From Streptomyces muensis (lineage in GTDB: Bacteria > Actinomycetota > Actinomycetes > Streptomycetales > Streptomycetaceae): a stretch of DNA of 54,836 nt. The stretch covers positions 1 through 54,836 of the forward strand of contig NZ_JAKEIP010000033.1 of NCBI RefSeq assembly GCF_021474425.1, in the 5' to 3' direction. The notes under the pieces are model-generated. The model searched no databases. It saw nothing but the letters and a program-made list of their open reading frames with translations, and was not told the DNA's origin. Positions 1 through 7,826 of the stretch are shown piece by piece (positions within the stretch are counted from its first letter, which is position 1; the number at the start of each line of letters is the position of its first letter). The position numbers were made by a program, and so were the translations under genes.

Positions 1-3
1 GCC

Positions 4-1410
4 TCAGACCAACCCCCCAGCCTTCCGTTCCTCCCCCGTCAACGGCGGCCCGTTCAGTGCCGGTTTCAGGGGGCCGATCGCGGCGGCCAGGAGGACGGAC
101 GGGGTCAGGAGGACTTCCGCGCCGCGTTCCAGGGACGTCACGTCCGTGACGCGGCGGGCGATGCGGCCGTTGCCGGTGGCGGTGTGCATGAGGCGGGCTA
201 CGTAGGCGGCGACGAGGCGTTCGCGCAGGGTGGGGCCGGACTCCGTCGCGCCGGGGTAGAAGACGTCCTGGCCGATGGCCATGTCCCAGGCGGCGGCGAC
301 CGGGCGGGTGACCGCCCGTTGGACGCGGCGGGCGAGGCCGGGCGTCGTCGGGGTGTGGCGGCGTGTCAAGTCCCGCAGGATCAGGGCACTTTGGGCGGCC
401 ACCGCCAGGCCGTGGCCGTAGACCGGGTTGAACGCGGCGAGGGCGTCGCCGAGGACGACGAGGTTCTCCGGCCAGGCCGGCATCCGCTCGTAGAAGAAGC
501 GGCGGTTGACGGTCGTGCGGGTGCAGGAGACGGGGGAGATCGGCTCGGCGTTCTCGATGAGTTCGCCGATCAGCGGGTGACGCAGCTTCTCCCGGGCGAA
601 CGGCGCGAAGTCCTCGGCCGTGGCGGGAGGTTCGCCGCCACGGGTGCCGGAGAGGGTGACGATCCACCGGCCGTCCTCGATCGGCAGCAGGAAGCCCGCC
701 CGGCCGGGCCCGCCGTCGTGCGGGTCGGGCTGCACGTTGACCACGGGGAAGCCGTCCCGGGCGTGCTCGGGGGCGAGGTAGAGACGGCTGGCGTACACCA
801 GGCCGGAGTCGACCTCGCGGCGCTCGGGTGCGGGAAGGCCGAGTGCCGAGAGCCACTTGGGCGCCACGGAGCCGCGGCCGGTGGCGTCGACGACCAGGCA
901 GGCGGACAGGGTGCGCTCGGCGCCGTCATGGGTCCGGATCCGCACGCCCGTCACGGCGGCGGCCGTGCCGAGCAGACCCACGGCCTCCGCCCGCTCGACC
1001 AGTTCGATCCGCTCGTCGGCGAGGACCTGCGCGCGGACCGTCGCGTCCAGCAGGTCACGGCCGGCCAGGATCACATGGTGCGACTCGGGCCAGCGGCGGA
1101 ACCAGCCCCGGGCCGACATGGCGACCACGTCCGTCGTGACGGGCAGCCGCCGTGCTCCGGCTGCCTGGAGCACCTCGGTGATGCCCGGGAGCAGCTCCTC
1201 CATGGCCCGTACCCCGCCCGACCACAGCATGTGCGCGTGCCGGGCCTGCGGCAGCCCTTTGCGGGGCTCGGGGCCGTCCGGCAGGGCGTCCCGGTCGACG
1301 ACGACCACCCGGTCGGCGAAACCGGCGAGCGCGCGGGCCGCGAGCATGCCGGTGTGGGATCCCCCCAGGACGACGGCGGTTCTGACGTCTGGGGCGGGGC
1401 GTTCGTTCAT
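4..1410 (-). CDS. FAD-dependent monooxygenase (epoxidase/hydroxylase-like)
   Basis: A 468-residue flavoprotein of the PHBH-like monooxygenase fold. The N-terminal FAD dinucleotide motif is the variant GGSHTGM at residues 16-22. The DATGRG motif lies at about 175-180, and the second FAD-binding motif GDALAAFNP at about 321-329. No signal peptide or membrane span is seen, so it should be cytosolic and NAD(P)H-using; the substrate cannot be told. The ATG at 1410 is chosen because it overlaps the stop of the upstream gene by four bases (ATGA), which implies translational coupling. It is the last gene of a three-gene minus-strand operon with an ImmA/IrrE protein and a multi-span membrane protein. 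The reading frame stays open far upstream, but that part is out-of-frame sequence of the neighbour. Confidence 0.85.
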   Translation of the reverse strand: MNERPAPDVRTAVVLGGSHTGMLAARALAGFADRVVVVDRDALPDGPEPRKGLPQARHAHMLWSGGVRAMEELLPGITEVLQAAGARRLPVTTDVVAMSARGWFRRWPESHHVILAGRDLLDATVRAQVLADERIELVERAEAVGLLGTAAAVTGVRIRTHDGAERTLSACLVVDATGRGSVAPKWLSALGLPAPERREVDSGLVYASRLYLAPEHARDGFPVVNVQPDPHDGGPGRAGFLLPIEDGRWIVTLSGTRGGEPPATAEDFAPFAREKLRHPLIGELIENAEPISPVSCTRTTVNRRFFYERMPAWPENLVVLGDALAAFNPVYGHGLAVAAQSALILRDLTRRHTPTTPGLARRVQRAVTRPVAAAWDMAIGQDVFYPGATESGPTLRERLVAAYVARLMHTATGNGRIARRVTDVTSLERGAEVLLTPSVLLAAAIGPLKPALNGPPLTGEERKAGGLV

Positions 1411-2699
1411 GTGGAGGCACTCTCTGCCGGGGCGGTCGCTCGGGCGCGTACCGCCTCGATGTCGTCGGGGTGGCGCAGGGCTCGGGACACGGCCTGGATC
1501 TCCCGCAGCAGATACGCGGTGTCGGGGCCGGACGGGGAGGCGCCGGCGTCGGCCTCCGGGGCACGCCGGCGGGTGTCGACGGCGTCCAGCAGCATCACCG
1601 CCGCGGCCAGGGCCTCCGCCCGCGCGGGCCCGGAACCGAGGCCGATGGCCGCCTCGTACGCCCGTGCGCGCAGGTCCTCGTCGAGGTGCCGGGACACCTG
1701 GAGCAGCGCGTCGCGGATGAACGTCTCCCGGCGGATCAGCCGGAGTTCCGCGGTCCCGCGCAGGGTGAACGGCTCGCGGGCGGCGCTGACCGACCGCATC
1801 AGCACGGACAGGGTCCGCAGCTGCCGGTGGCGTCGCCGGATCCGCCAGTGCTCGTGCAGGTACTGGCCCGTGTGCGGGAGGATGAAGCCCACCGCGACCA
1901 GGGACGCCGAGACACAGGCCGCCGACGGCGCCAGGTAGGTGCTCAGCCAGTCCAGGTCGTGGCCCGTCCAGCGGGCGACGACGGCGGTGAGCTTGGAGGC
2001 GTCGAAGAGCAGGTTCGTCGCGTAGCCGACGCCGAGGAACCTCAGGCCCCAGCGCAGCCAGGCGTCCAGGCCGTCGGTGCGGATCCAGTTCCAGATCAGC
2101 CGGGCGGTGATCGTGCAGGCCACGGTGTGCGCGAGCAGGTAGAGCAGGATCTGCTCGCGCATGAAGGGCGTCGTGGCGTAGTACGTGTCCAGGTCCCGCA
2201 GTCGTTCCTCGGGGGCGTCGGCGAGGGCGAAGAGCACCCACAGGGCGACGACCACACCCGCGTACACGGAGACGACCCAGCGTGTCGCGCGGCGCGTCGC
2301 GGCCGAGCGGTTGGTCAGGCCGTTGCGCCAGGCGATGATCAGCAGCAGCCAGGACGCGCACAGCGCGGTGATGAGCGAGTACACCCAGGGCGCCGAGATG
2401 TTCGGCACGCCGGTGACGCGGTTGGTCCAGGCGATCGTGCTCGGGGCGGCGAAGACGAACACGGCGCAGGCGAACAGCAGCAGCCCGCCGACGGCACGCA
2501 GCAGCGGGTCCCGCCACATCCTGACGATGCTGGGCAGCTTGATCGCAAGGGCGGCGGTGAGGGCGACGGTCGGGATCCAGAAGGAGATCTGGACGTCGTC
2601 CAAGAGCCCCTCCGAGGCTGCCACCAGCCCCGACACCGACTCCGGCTCAGACACCAGCCCCGACGCCAGTCCCGACACCGGCCCGGCAGCCCAGGTCAC
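1407..2699 (-). CDS. Multi-span membrane protein, MAB_1171c-like
   Basis: 430 residues. The N-terminal half carries about seven hydrophobic segments and the C-terminal half is cytoplasmic, charged and helical, starting near the EHWRIRRRHRQL stretch. This resembles the MAB_1171c family of actinobacterial membrane proteins, which are often called transporters but have no proven transport role. The GTG at 2699 is chosen because it overlaps the TGA of the ImmA/IrrE-like gene (GTGA); its stop overlaps the monooxygenase start in the same way. Pairing with an ImmA/IrrE protease suggests a signalling module in which the protease acts on a regulator, but that is inference. The family call rests on architecture and neighbours, not on a catalytic motif. 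Confidence 0.7.
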   Translation of the reverse strand: MTWAAGPVSGLASGLVSEPESVSGLVAASEGLLDDVQISFWIPTVALTAALAIKLPSIVRMWRDPLLRAVGGLLLFACAVFVFAAPSTIAWTNRVTGVPNISAPWVYSLITALCASWLLLIIAWRNGLTNRSAATRRATRWVVSVYAGVVVALWVLFALADAPEERLRDLDTYYATTPFMREQILLYLLAHTVACTITARLIWNWIRTDGLDAWLRWGLRFLGVGYATNLLFDASKLTAVVARWTGHDLDWLSTYLAPSAACVSASLVAVGFILPHTGQYLHEHWRIRRRHRQLRTLSVLMRSVSAAREPFTLRGTAELRLIRRETFIRDALLQVSRHLDEDLRARAYEAAIGLGSGPARAEALAAAVMLLDAVDTRRRAPEADAGASPSGPDTAYLLREIQAVSRALRHPDDIEAVRARATAPAESAST

Positions 2700-3349
2700 C
2701 GCTCCACTCTCCTGCCCCTGCCTCTGTCCACGGCACCGCTCCCACTCCCGCGATACCCCATCGACCGCTGCACCGGCCCGAGCGGCGCGTGCGCCCCCCG
2801 CCCCGACAGCAGCGGCCGGAACGCGGCCGCCAGCCGGTGCCCGAAGTCGTCGGCCTCGGACTCGTCCCGCTCCCGGGAACCGTTGCGCGCGGCCACCGTG
2901 AGGGCGACGTCCTTCCAGCCGGGCGTACCGGCGAAGGCGTGCGCGGCGGCCGTACCGTCGGTGTGGTGGTGGCCGTGCCCGGCATGCAGATGCCACAACT
3001 CGTGGCCGAGGATGACCAGTTGCTGCATCGCCTCGGCCCGCTCCTCGACGATGACCAGGTCGAAGTCCTGGAACTCCACCCACAGTCCGGTCACTTCGAT
3101 CTCGTCCGGGAACCGCTCGAACCGCAGCTCGACGGGCCGCCCGCCGCGCCGCGCGCTCATCTCCGCGCACAGCGCGTGGCACAACTCGCGGACATCGGCC
3201 GGGGGGTGGGGTCTGGCACGCAGGGCGGCGCTCAGATCGGAGGCCAGGTCGCGCATCGCGGAAGCGGAGCGTGAGCGCCGCAGCCGCAGACGCAGCCGGA
3301 GCACCGAAGCGACCCGGGCCGCCCTCTCGCGCGCGCCCGCGATGTCCAT
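2696..3349 (-). CDS. ImmA/IrrE-type metallo-endopeptidase
   Basis: 217 residues with a zincin motif HELWH at residues 116-120, followed by a His-rich stretch (HAGHGHHH). This is typical of the ImmA/IrrE (peptidase M78-like) family, whose members cleave helix-turn-helix repressors. The N-terminal about 60 residues are basic and could be a truncated DNA- or partner-binding region; no complete helix-turn-helix is visible. It is the first gene of the operon, with a 4-bp overlap into the membrane-protein gene. The target is unknown, since no XRE-type repressor adjoins it here. Confidence 0.75.
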   Translation of the reverse strand: MDIAGARERAARVASVLRLRLRLRRSRSASAMRDLASDLSAALRARPHPPADVRELCHALCAEMSARRGGRPVELRFERFPDEIEVTGLWVEFQDFDLVIVEERAEAMQQLVILGHELWHLHAGHGHHHTDGTAAAHAFAGTPGWKDVALTVAARNGSRERDESEADDFGHRLAAAFRPLLSGRGAHAPLGPVQRSMGYRGSGSGAVDRGRGRRVER

Positions 3350-3526
3350 CGCACCCCCTGTTTCCCCCGCCGCCCGGCGGGCCGTTCGAGCCTACGCGGA
3401 CCCGCGTGTCCGCGTCATGTGATCCGGCGACCGTAGTTCAACCGGTAACCAAGCGCTCCGCGGGGCGCAGGCCCGCGGACCCGGCCGCCGTGCCCACGGC
3501 CCGCTCCGGAATTCGTGCACGGGGCA

Positions 3527-3592
3527 TTGACTGGTAAGCGCTTTCCCCCTACGGTCCCGTTCGAAGTTACGTGCATAATTCGATATCTCGAA
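3527..3592 (+). promoter_or_regulatory. Promoter with LacI-like dyad and TTCGA operator
   Basis: A strong sigma70-type promoter: -35 TTGACT at 3527-3532, a 17-bp spacer, and -10 TACGGT at 3550-3555. The spacer contains GGTAAGCGCTTTCC (3533-3546), a near-palindrome centred on GCGC typical of LacI-family operators. Downstream come a TTCGAA box (3560-3565) and the near-perfect dyad TTCGATATCTCGAA (3579-3592), 29 nt from the start of the -10. The arrangement recurs at 20511-20576 and, on the other strand, at 33446-33512. The dyad ends 16 nt before the ATG of the binding-protein gene, so bound protein would block transcription. Confidence 0.75.
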
Positions 3593-3608
3593 CAGTTAGG
3601 ACCAGGGA

Positions 3609-4958
3609 ATGGGACGACCTGGCCTCGATCGCAGGCAACTTCTGGCCGCCGCCGGAGGGCTCGCGGTGGCCGGCAGCTTCGGCTTCGCGGCACTGGGCAC
3701 CGGCGCCGACGCGCTGGCCTCCAACGCGCGTACCCGGGTGCGGTACTGGAACCTCTTCAGCGGTGGCGACGGCGCCAACATGATCGCGATGCTGGACGCC
3801 TTCCGGAAGGCCACCCCCGGCATCGACGTGAAGGACTCCACCCTCCAGTGGGGCAACCCCTTCTACACCAAGCTCGCCATGGCCGCCGCCGGAAACCGCG
3901 CACCCGACCTCGGCGTCATGCACATGGGCCGCGTCACCGGCTTCTCACCGGGCCGTCTGCTGGACCCCTGGGACGTCGAGCTGCTCGCCAAGTACGGCGT
4001 ACGGGAACAGGACTTCAACCCCAGGCTCTGGCGGCGCGGCGTCATCGACGGCAAGCTCTACGCCCTTCCGCTCGACATCCACGTCCAGCTCTGCTTCTAC
4101 CGCAAGGACGTGCTGAAGAAGGCCGACCTGCTCGGCGACGACGGCCGGATGATCCCGGTCACCTCCACGAACGAGTGGTTCGACGTCCTGAAGGCGGCCA
4201 AGGCCGTCCAGAAGAAGGGCCTGCAGACGATCGGCCTGTGGACCAACGACCAGAACTTCCAGTGGTGGTTCTTCGTCGCCTTCTACACCCAGCTCGGCGG
4301 GAAGTGGTTCGACGACGCCGACACCGAGGTCCTCTTCGACACCGACAAGGCCACCCAGGTCCTGGAGTTCCTCCGCAGGCACGTCACCGACGGCTACGTC
4401 ATCCCCGGCGCCCCCACCGGCGAACAGTTCGTCAACGGCGCCCCCTTCACCTGGGAGGGCAACTGGTCGGTGCCGGTCTTCTCCGGCGCGAAGCTCGACT
4501 ACGGCGCGACCCCGCTGCCGCCCGTCTTCGGTCAGCAGGCCACCCACGCCGAGTCGCACGCCTTCGTCCTGCCCCACCAGTCCGACCGCGGCGGCGCCAC
4601 CAACGAGGGCGCCCACGAACTCGCCGCCTACGTCGTCAAGCACGCCCTGCAGTGGGCGGCCGGCGGCCACATCCCCGCGTACACCCCGACGCTCGCCACG
4701 GACGCGTACAAGAAGCTCACCCCGCAGAACGAGTACGTCAGCGCCATGGACCACCAGGCCACCGAGCCGAAGGTGTGGTTCGCGGGCTCCACCGGCGTCC
4801 TCGCCCAGGACCTCGGCCCGGTCGTCGTCTCCTCGACCATGGGCTCCGCCAAGCCGGACAAGGTCGCCCGGACGATGAAGAGCCACCTCACCAAGCTCCT
4901 CGCCTCGAAGAACCCGATGGACGGCAGGACCGCCGCGCAGGGAGGTGCGGTCGTATGA
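3609..4958 (+). CDS. ABC sugar-binding protein (CUT1, Tat-exported)
   Basis: 449-residue extracellular solute-binding protein, family 1. The N-terminus has a twin-arginine signal (LDRRQLLAAAGG, about residues 5-16) and a hydrophobic core, so it is probably Tat-exported. There is no obvious lipobox cysteine. The mature part has CUT1 features (aromatic-rich NLFSGGDG start, FTWEGNW motif). AGGA at 3598-3601 lies about 7 nt before the chosen ATG. Its stop overlaps the first permease start (ATGA). Given the arabinanase and arabinofuranosidase genes downstream, the likely ligand is arabino-oligosaccharide, comparable in role to AraN of the Bacillus AraNPQ system; this is inference from context. Confidence 0.85.
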   Translation: MGRPGLDRRQLLAAAGGLAVAGSFGFAALGTGADALASNARTRVRYWNLFSGGDGANMIAMLDAFRKATPGIDVKDSTLQWGNPFYTKLAMAAAGNRAPDLGVMHMGRVTGFSPGRLLDPWDVELLAKYGVREQDFNPRLWRRGVIDGKLYALPLDIHVQLCFYRKDVLKKADLLGDDGRMIPVTSTNEWFDVLKAAKAVQKKGLQTIGLWTNDQNFQWWFFVAFYTQLGGKWFDDADTEVLFDTDKATQVLEFLRRHVTDGYVIPGAPTGEQFVNGAPFTWEGNWSVPVFSGAKLDYGATPLPPVFGQQATHAESHAFVLPHQSDRGGATNEGAHELAAYVVKHALQWAAGGHIPAYTPTLATDAYKKLTPQNEYVSAMDHQATEPKVWFAGSTGVLAQDLGPVVVSSTMGSAKPDKVARTMKSHLTKLLASKNPMDGRTAAQGGAVV

Positions 4959-5911
4959 CGACCAGCGCGCACATGACGACCGGGGCACACACCGCCCTCG
5001 CACCGGCACGCGCGAGGACCGCGAGCGCCACCGCGACCGTCCGCCGCAAGCAGGGCTTCCAGCACGGAGGCTGGTTCGTCGCCCCGTTCCTGGCGCTCTT
5101 CGCGCTGTTCGTGATCTGGCCGCTGCTGCGCGGCGTCTACCTCAGTTTCACGGACGCCAACATCTCCGGCGACGGCGCGAGCTTCGTCGGCCTCGACAAC
5201 TACCGCGAGGCCCTGAACGACTCGGCGATGTGGGACGCGCTCGGCCACAGCGCCTACTTCACGCTGCTGGTCGTCCCGTGCATCACCGTCCTCGCCTTCC
5301 TGCTCGCGATGCTGGCCCACAACATCGAACGCGGCAAATGGCTGTGGCGGCTGTGCTTCTTCGTGCCGTTCCTGCTGCCCTCCACCGTCGCCGCCAACAT
5401 GTTCCAGTGGCTGTTCACCCAGGGTATCGGCCTGATCAACGAGACCTTCGGCCTGACCACGCCCTGGCTGACCGACAAGTCGTACGCCATGCTCGCCATC
5501 GTCATCGAGACCCTGTGGTGGACGGTCGGCTTCAGCTTCCTGCTCTACCTCGCCGCCCTCCAGGGCATCCCGGACCACCTGTACGAGGCCGCGAAACTGG
5601 ACGGCGCGAACGCCTGGCACCGCATGGTCCACATCACGCTGCCCATGCTGCGCAACATCACCGGCCTGGTGATCACCCTTCAGATCCTGGCCTCGCTCCA
5701 GCTCTTCGACCAGGCCGTCGTGATGATGGACTTCTCACCCGGACCGGAGCTCTCCACCCGCTCCTTCGTCCAGTACACCCTCGAACAGGGCTTCACCAGC
5801 TACCGCGTGGGCTACGCCTCCGCGATGTCCATCATCTTCTTCGTGATCATCGCAGTCGTCGCCCTGGCCCGGATGTGGCTGCTGCGCAACCGTGAGGAGG
5901 GCGGCCGATGA
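4955..5911 (+). CDS. CUT1 sugar ABC transporter permease (MalF-like)
   Basis: 318 residues with about six membrane spans after a polar 35-residue N-terminus. The cytoplasmic EAA loop, EAAKLDGANAWHRMVHITLP, is intact and is the contact site for the ATPase. It overlaps both the upstream binding-protein gene and the downstream permease gene by four bases, so the three are translationally coupled. No ATP-binding subunit is encoded in this operon. In Streptomyces such CUT1 systems are usually energised by the shared ATPase MsiK, encoded elsewhere; that is family knowledge, not seen here. Confidence 0.9.
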   Translation: MTTSAHMTTGAHTALAPARARTASATATVRRKQGFQHGGWFVAPFLALFALFVIWPLLRGVYLSFTDANISGDGASFVGLDNYREALNDSAMWDALGHSAYFTLLVVPCITVLAFLLAMLAHNIERGKWLWRLCFFVPFLLPSTVAANMFQWLFTQGIGLINETFGLTTPWLTDKSYAMLAIVIETLWWTVGFSFLLYLAALQGIPDHLYEAAKLDGANAWHRMVHITLPMLRNITGLVITLQILASLQLFDQAVVMMDFSPGPELSTRSFVQYTLEQGFTSYRVGYASAMSIIFFVIIAVVALARMWLLRNREEGGR

Positions 5912-6765
5912 CCACCACCCAGATACGGGTCAGGACCCGCAAGCCCTGGACGCCCGGCCAGATCGTCCTCACGCTGATCGGCGTCGCCGTCTCCGCCGTC
6001 TTCGTCGCGCCGATCGCCGCGGCCCTGCTCACCTCGTTCAAGTCCGAGGCGGAGGCGGCCGCGATCCCGCCGCACTGGCTGCCGGAGGTCTGGACGGCGC
6101 AGGCCTGGAAGGGGCTGTGGGAGACCGGCAACATCACCAACTGGTTCGTCAACTCCCTGGTGGTGTCGGTCTGTGTCACCTCCGTCGTGCTGGCGGTCAG
6201 CGCCCTCGCCGGCTACGGCTTCGCCCGCACCGAGTTCCGCGGCAAGAGCGTTCTCATGGGCATCGTCATGGGAGGCCTGATGATCTCCCCGGCCGTCCTC
6301 GGCGTCCCGCTCTTCACCACGGTCCAGCAGATGGGGATGGTCGACACCTACTGGGGCATGATCCTGCCCCAGTGCGCGCCCGCCGCGATGGTCTACATCC
6401 TCTACAAGTTCTTCCAGGGCATCCCGCGCGAGCTGGAGGAGGCCGCGTTCATCGACGGCGCCGGCCGCTGGCGCGTCTTCTTCACCATCGTCGTCCCGCT
6501 CGCGAGGCCGTCGTTGGCGGCGGTCGGCATCTTCACCTTCATCGCCTCCTGGAACAACTTCCTCTGGCCCTACATGGTGACCAACAACCCCGACCTCATG
6601 ACCATGCCGAACGGCATCGCGACCGTCATGAACTCCTACGGCATCCAGTGGGCCCAGCTCATGGCCGGCGGCCTCATGGCGGGCCTGCCCCTGATCGTCG
6701 TCTTCGTCTTCTTCCAACGACAGATCGTGGCGGGCGTGGCCCACACGGGCCTGGCCGGCCAGTAA
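5908..6765 (+). CDS. CUT1 sugar ABC transporter permease (MalG-like)
   Basis: 285 residues with about six membrane segments and an EAA loop, EEAAFIDGAGRWRVFFTIVVP. It is the second subunit of the heterodimeric channel and starts inside the stop codon of the MalF-like partner. The stop TAA is followed by only 12 nt before the arabinanase TTG start, which places transport and hydrolase genes on one transcript. Confidence 0.9.
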   Translation: MTTTQIRVRTRKPWTPGQIVLTLIGVAVSAVFVAPIAAALLTSFKSEAEAAAIPPHWLPEVWTAQAWKGLWETGNITNWFVNSLVVSVCVTSVVLAVSALAGYGFARTEFRGKSVLMGIVMGGLMISPAVLGVPLFTTVQQMGMVDTYWGMILPQCAPAAMVYILYKFFQGIPRELEEAAFIDGAGRWRVFFTIVVPLARPSLAAVGIFTFIASWNNFLWPYMVTNNPDLMTMPNGIATVMNSYGIQWAQLMAGGLMAGLPLIVVFVFFQRQIVAGVAHTGLAGQ

Positions 6766-6777
6766 AGGGGAGCAGAG

Positions 6778-7746
6778 TTGAAGAGCCTGAGAATCGCGAC
6801 GCTTCTCACCGCCGCCCTCATCGCCCTCCTGCCGTCCACGGCCCAGGCGGACACCACCTACCCCGACCCGCTCCCCATCACCGGCCAGCAGATCATCCAC
6901 GACCCGACGGTCCTGAGGCTGAAGTCCGGCCAGTACGTGGCGTACTCGACCGGCAGCGTGATCGGCGCCCGTCTCTCGAAGGACCTGAGGAACTGGAGCG
7001 ACGCGGGCAACGCCTTCGCACAGCCCCCGAGCTGGTGGTACGAGTACAACGACACCGGTGACCCGTGGGCGCCGGACATCTCCTACCGCGCCGGCCGCTA
7101 CTGGCTCTACTACGCCGTCTCCTCCTGGGGCACCAACCACTCCGCGATCGGCGTAGCGACGTCCCGCTCCGGCCTCCCCGGCACCTGGACCGACCACGGC
7201 AAGGTCCTCACCTCCGAGACGACCGACACCTGGAACGCCATCGACCCGGCGATCATCCAGGCCGACGGCAGACTGTGGATGTCCTTCGGCTCGTACTGGA
7301 CGGGCATCCGGATGGTGGAACTGAACCCGCGGACCGGCAAGGCACTCACAGCAGCCCCGGTCCACCACCTGGCCACCCGCCCCGACGCCCCGTACGCGGT
7401 AGAGGGTCCATACATCGTGAAGCATGGCCGCTTCTACTACCTCTTCGCGTCCTACGACCAGTGCTGCCAGGGCGTGAACTCGACCTACAAGATCAGGGTC
7501 GGCCGCTCGACCTCGGTCACCGGCCCGTACGTCGACAGCAAGGGCAAGCCGATGCTGGAGGGCGGAGGAGACCTGTTGCTGGAGGGCCATGGCCGCTACG
7601 TCGGTACGGGCGGCCAGTCCGTGTTCCGGGCCCAGGGCAGAGACTGGCTGGCGTACCACTATTACGACGCACAGGACAAGGGCACCCCCAAGCTGGGCCT
7701 GAACCGCCTGAGCTGGTCAGCTTCCGGCTGGCCAAAGGCTTTTTAG
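6778..7746 (+). CDS. Secreted GH43 endo-1,5-alpha-L-arabinanase
   Basis: 322 residues with a Sec signal peptide cleaved near AQA-DT (about residue 24), so it is extracellular. The GH43 five-blade propeller residues are visible: general base Asp42 (IIHDPT), pKa-modulating Asp156 (NAIDPAI) and general acid Glu209 (AVEGPYIV). The length and the QCCQGVNSTYKI motif match GH43 endo-arabinanases. The start is TTG, preceded by GGGGAG. It is 59-60 percent-like by eye to the enzyme at 20621 but is clearly a separate copy. The TAG stop lies inside a dispersed streptomycete repeat, so the native C-terminus may have been altered by that repeat. Confidence 0.88.
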   Translation: MKSLRIATLLTAALIALLPSTAQADTTYPDPLPITGQQIIHDPTVLRLKSGQYVAYSTGSVIGARLSKDLRNWSDAGNAFAQPPSWWYEYNDTGDPWAPDISYRAGRYWLYYAVSSWGTNHSAIGVATSRSGLPGTWTDHGKVLTSETTDTWNAIDPAIIQADGRLWMSFGSYWTGIRMVELNPRTGKALTAAPVHHLATRPDAPYAVEGPYIVKHGRFYYLFASYDQCCQGVNSTYKIRVGRSTSVTGPYVDSKGKPMLEGGGDLLLEGHGRYVGTGGQSVFRAQGRDWLAYHYYDAQDKGTPKLGLNRLSWSASGWPKAF

Positions 7747-7772
7747 GGGCGCGGGGAACTGCGCGACCAGCC
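7742..7772. repeat. Dispersed 31-bp intergenic repeat, copy 1
   Basis: A 31-bp sequence beginning TTTAGGGGCGCGGGG and ending GCGCGACCAGCC. It is identical to 23041-23071, and a related, longer version lies at 50211-50269. This is a common Streptomyces intergenic repeat type. Here it provides the TAG stop of the arabinanase gene (7744-7746). Confidence 0.8.
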
Positions 7773-7826
7773 CCCACAACCCGCAGCCGCCAACGAAACA
7801 AGAACCACCCCTCTGGAAAGGCGACC

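Noticed and set aside
184..1938. Long plus-strand frame opposite the monooxygenase operon
   Set aside because: Antisense shadow typical of GC-rich DNA; codon bias and motifs lie on the minus strand.
6858..7659. Long minus-strand frames opposite the permease and arabinanase genes
   Set aside because: Shadows of well-supported genes with family motifs on the plus strand.
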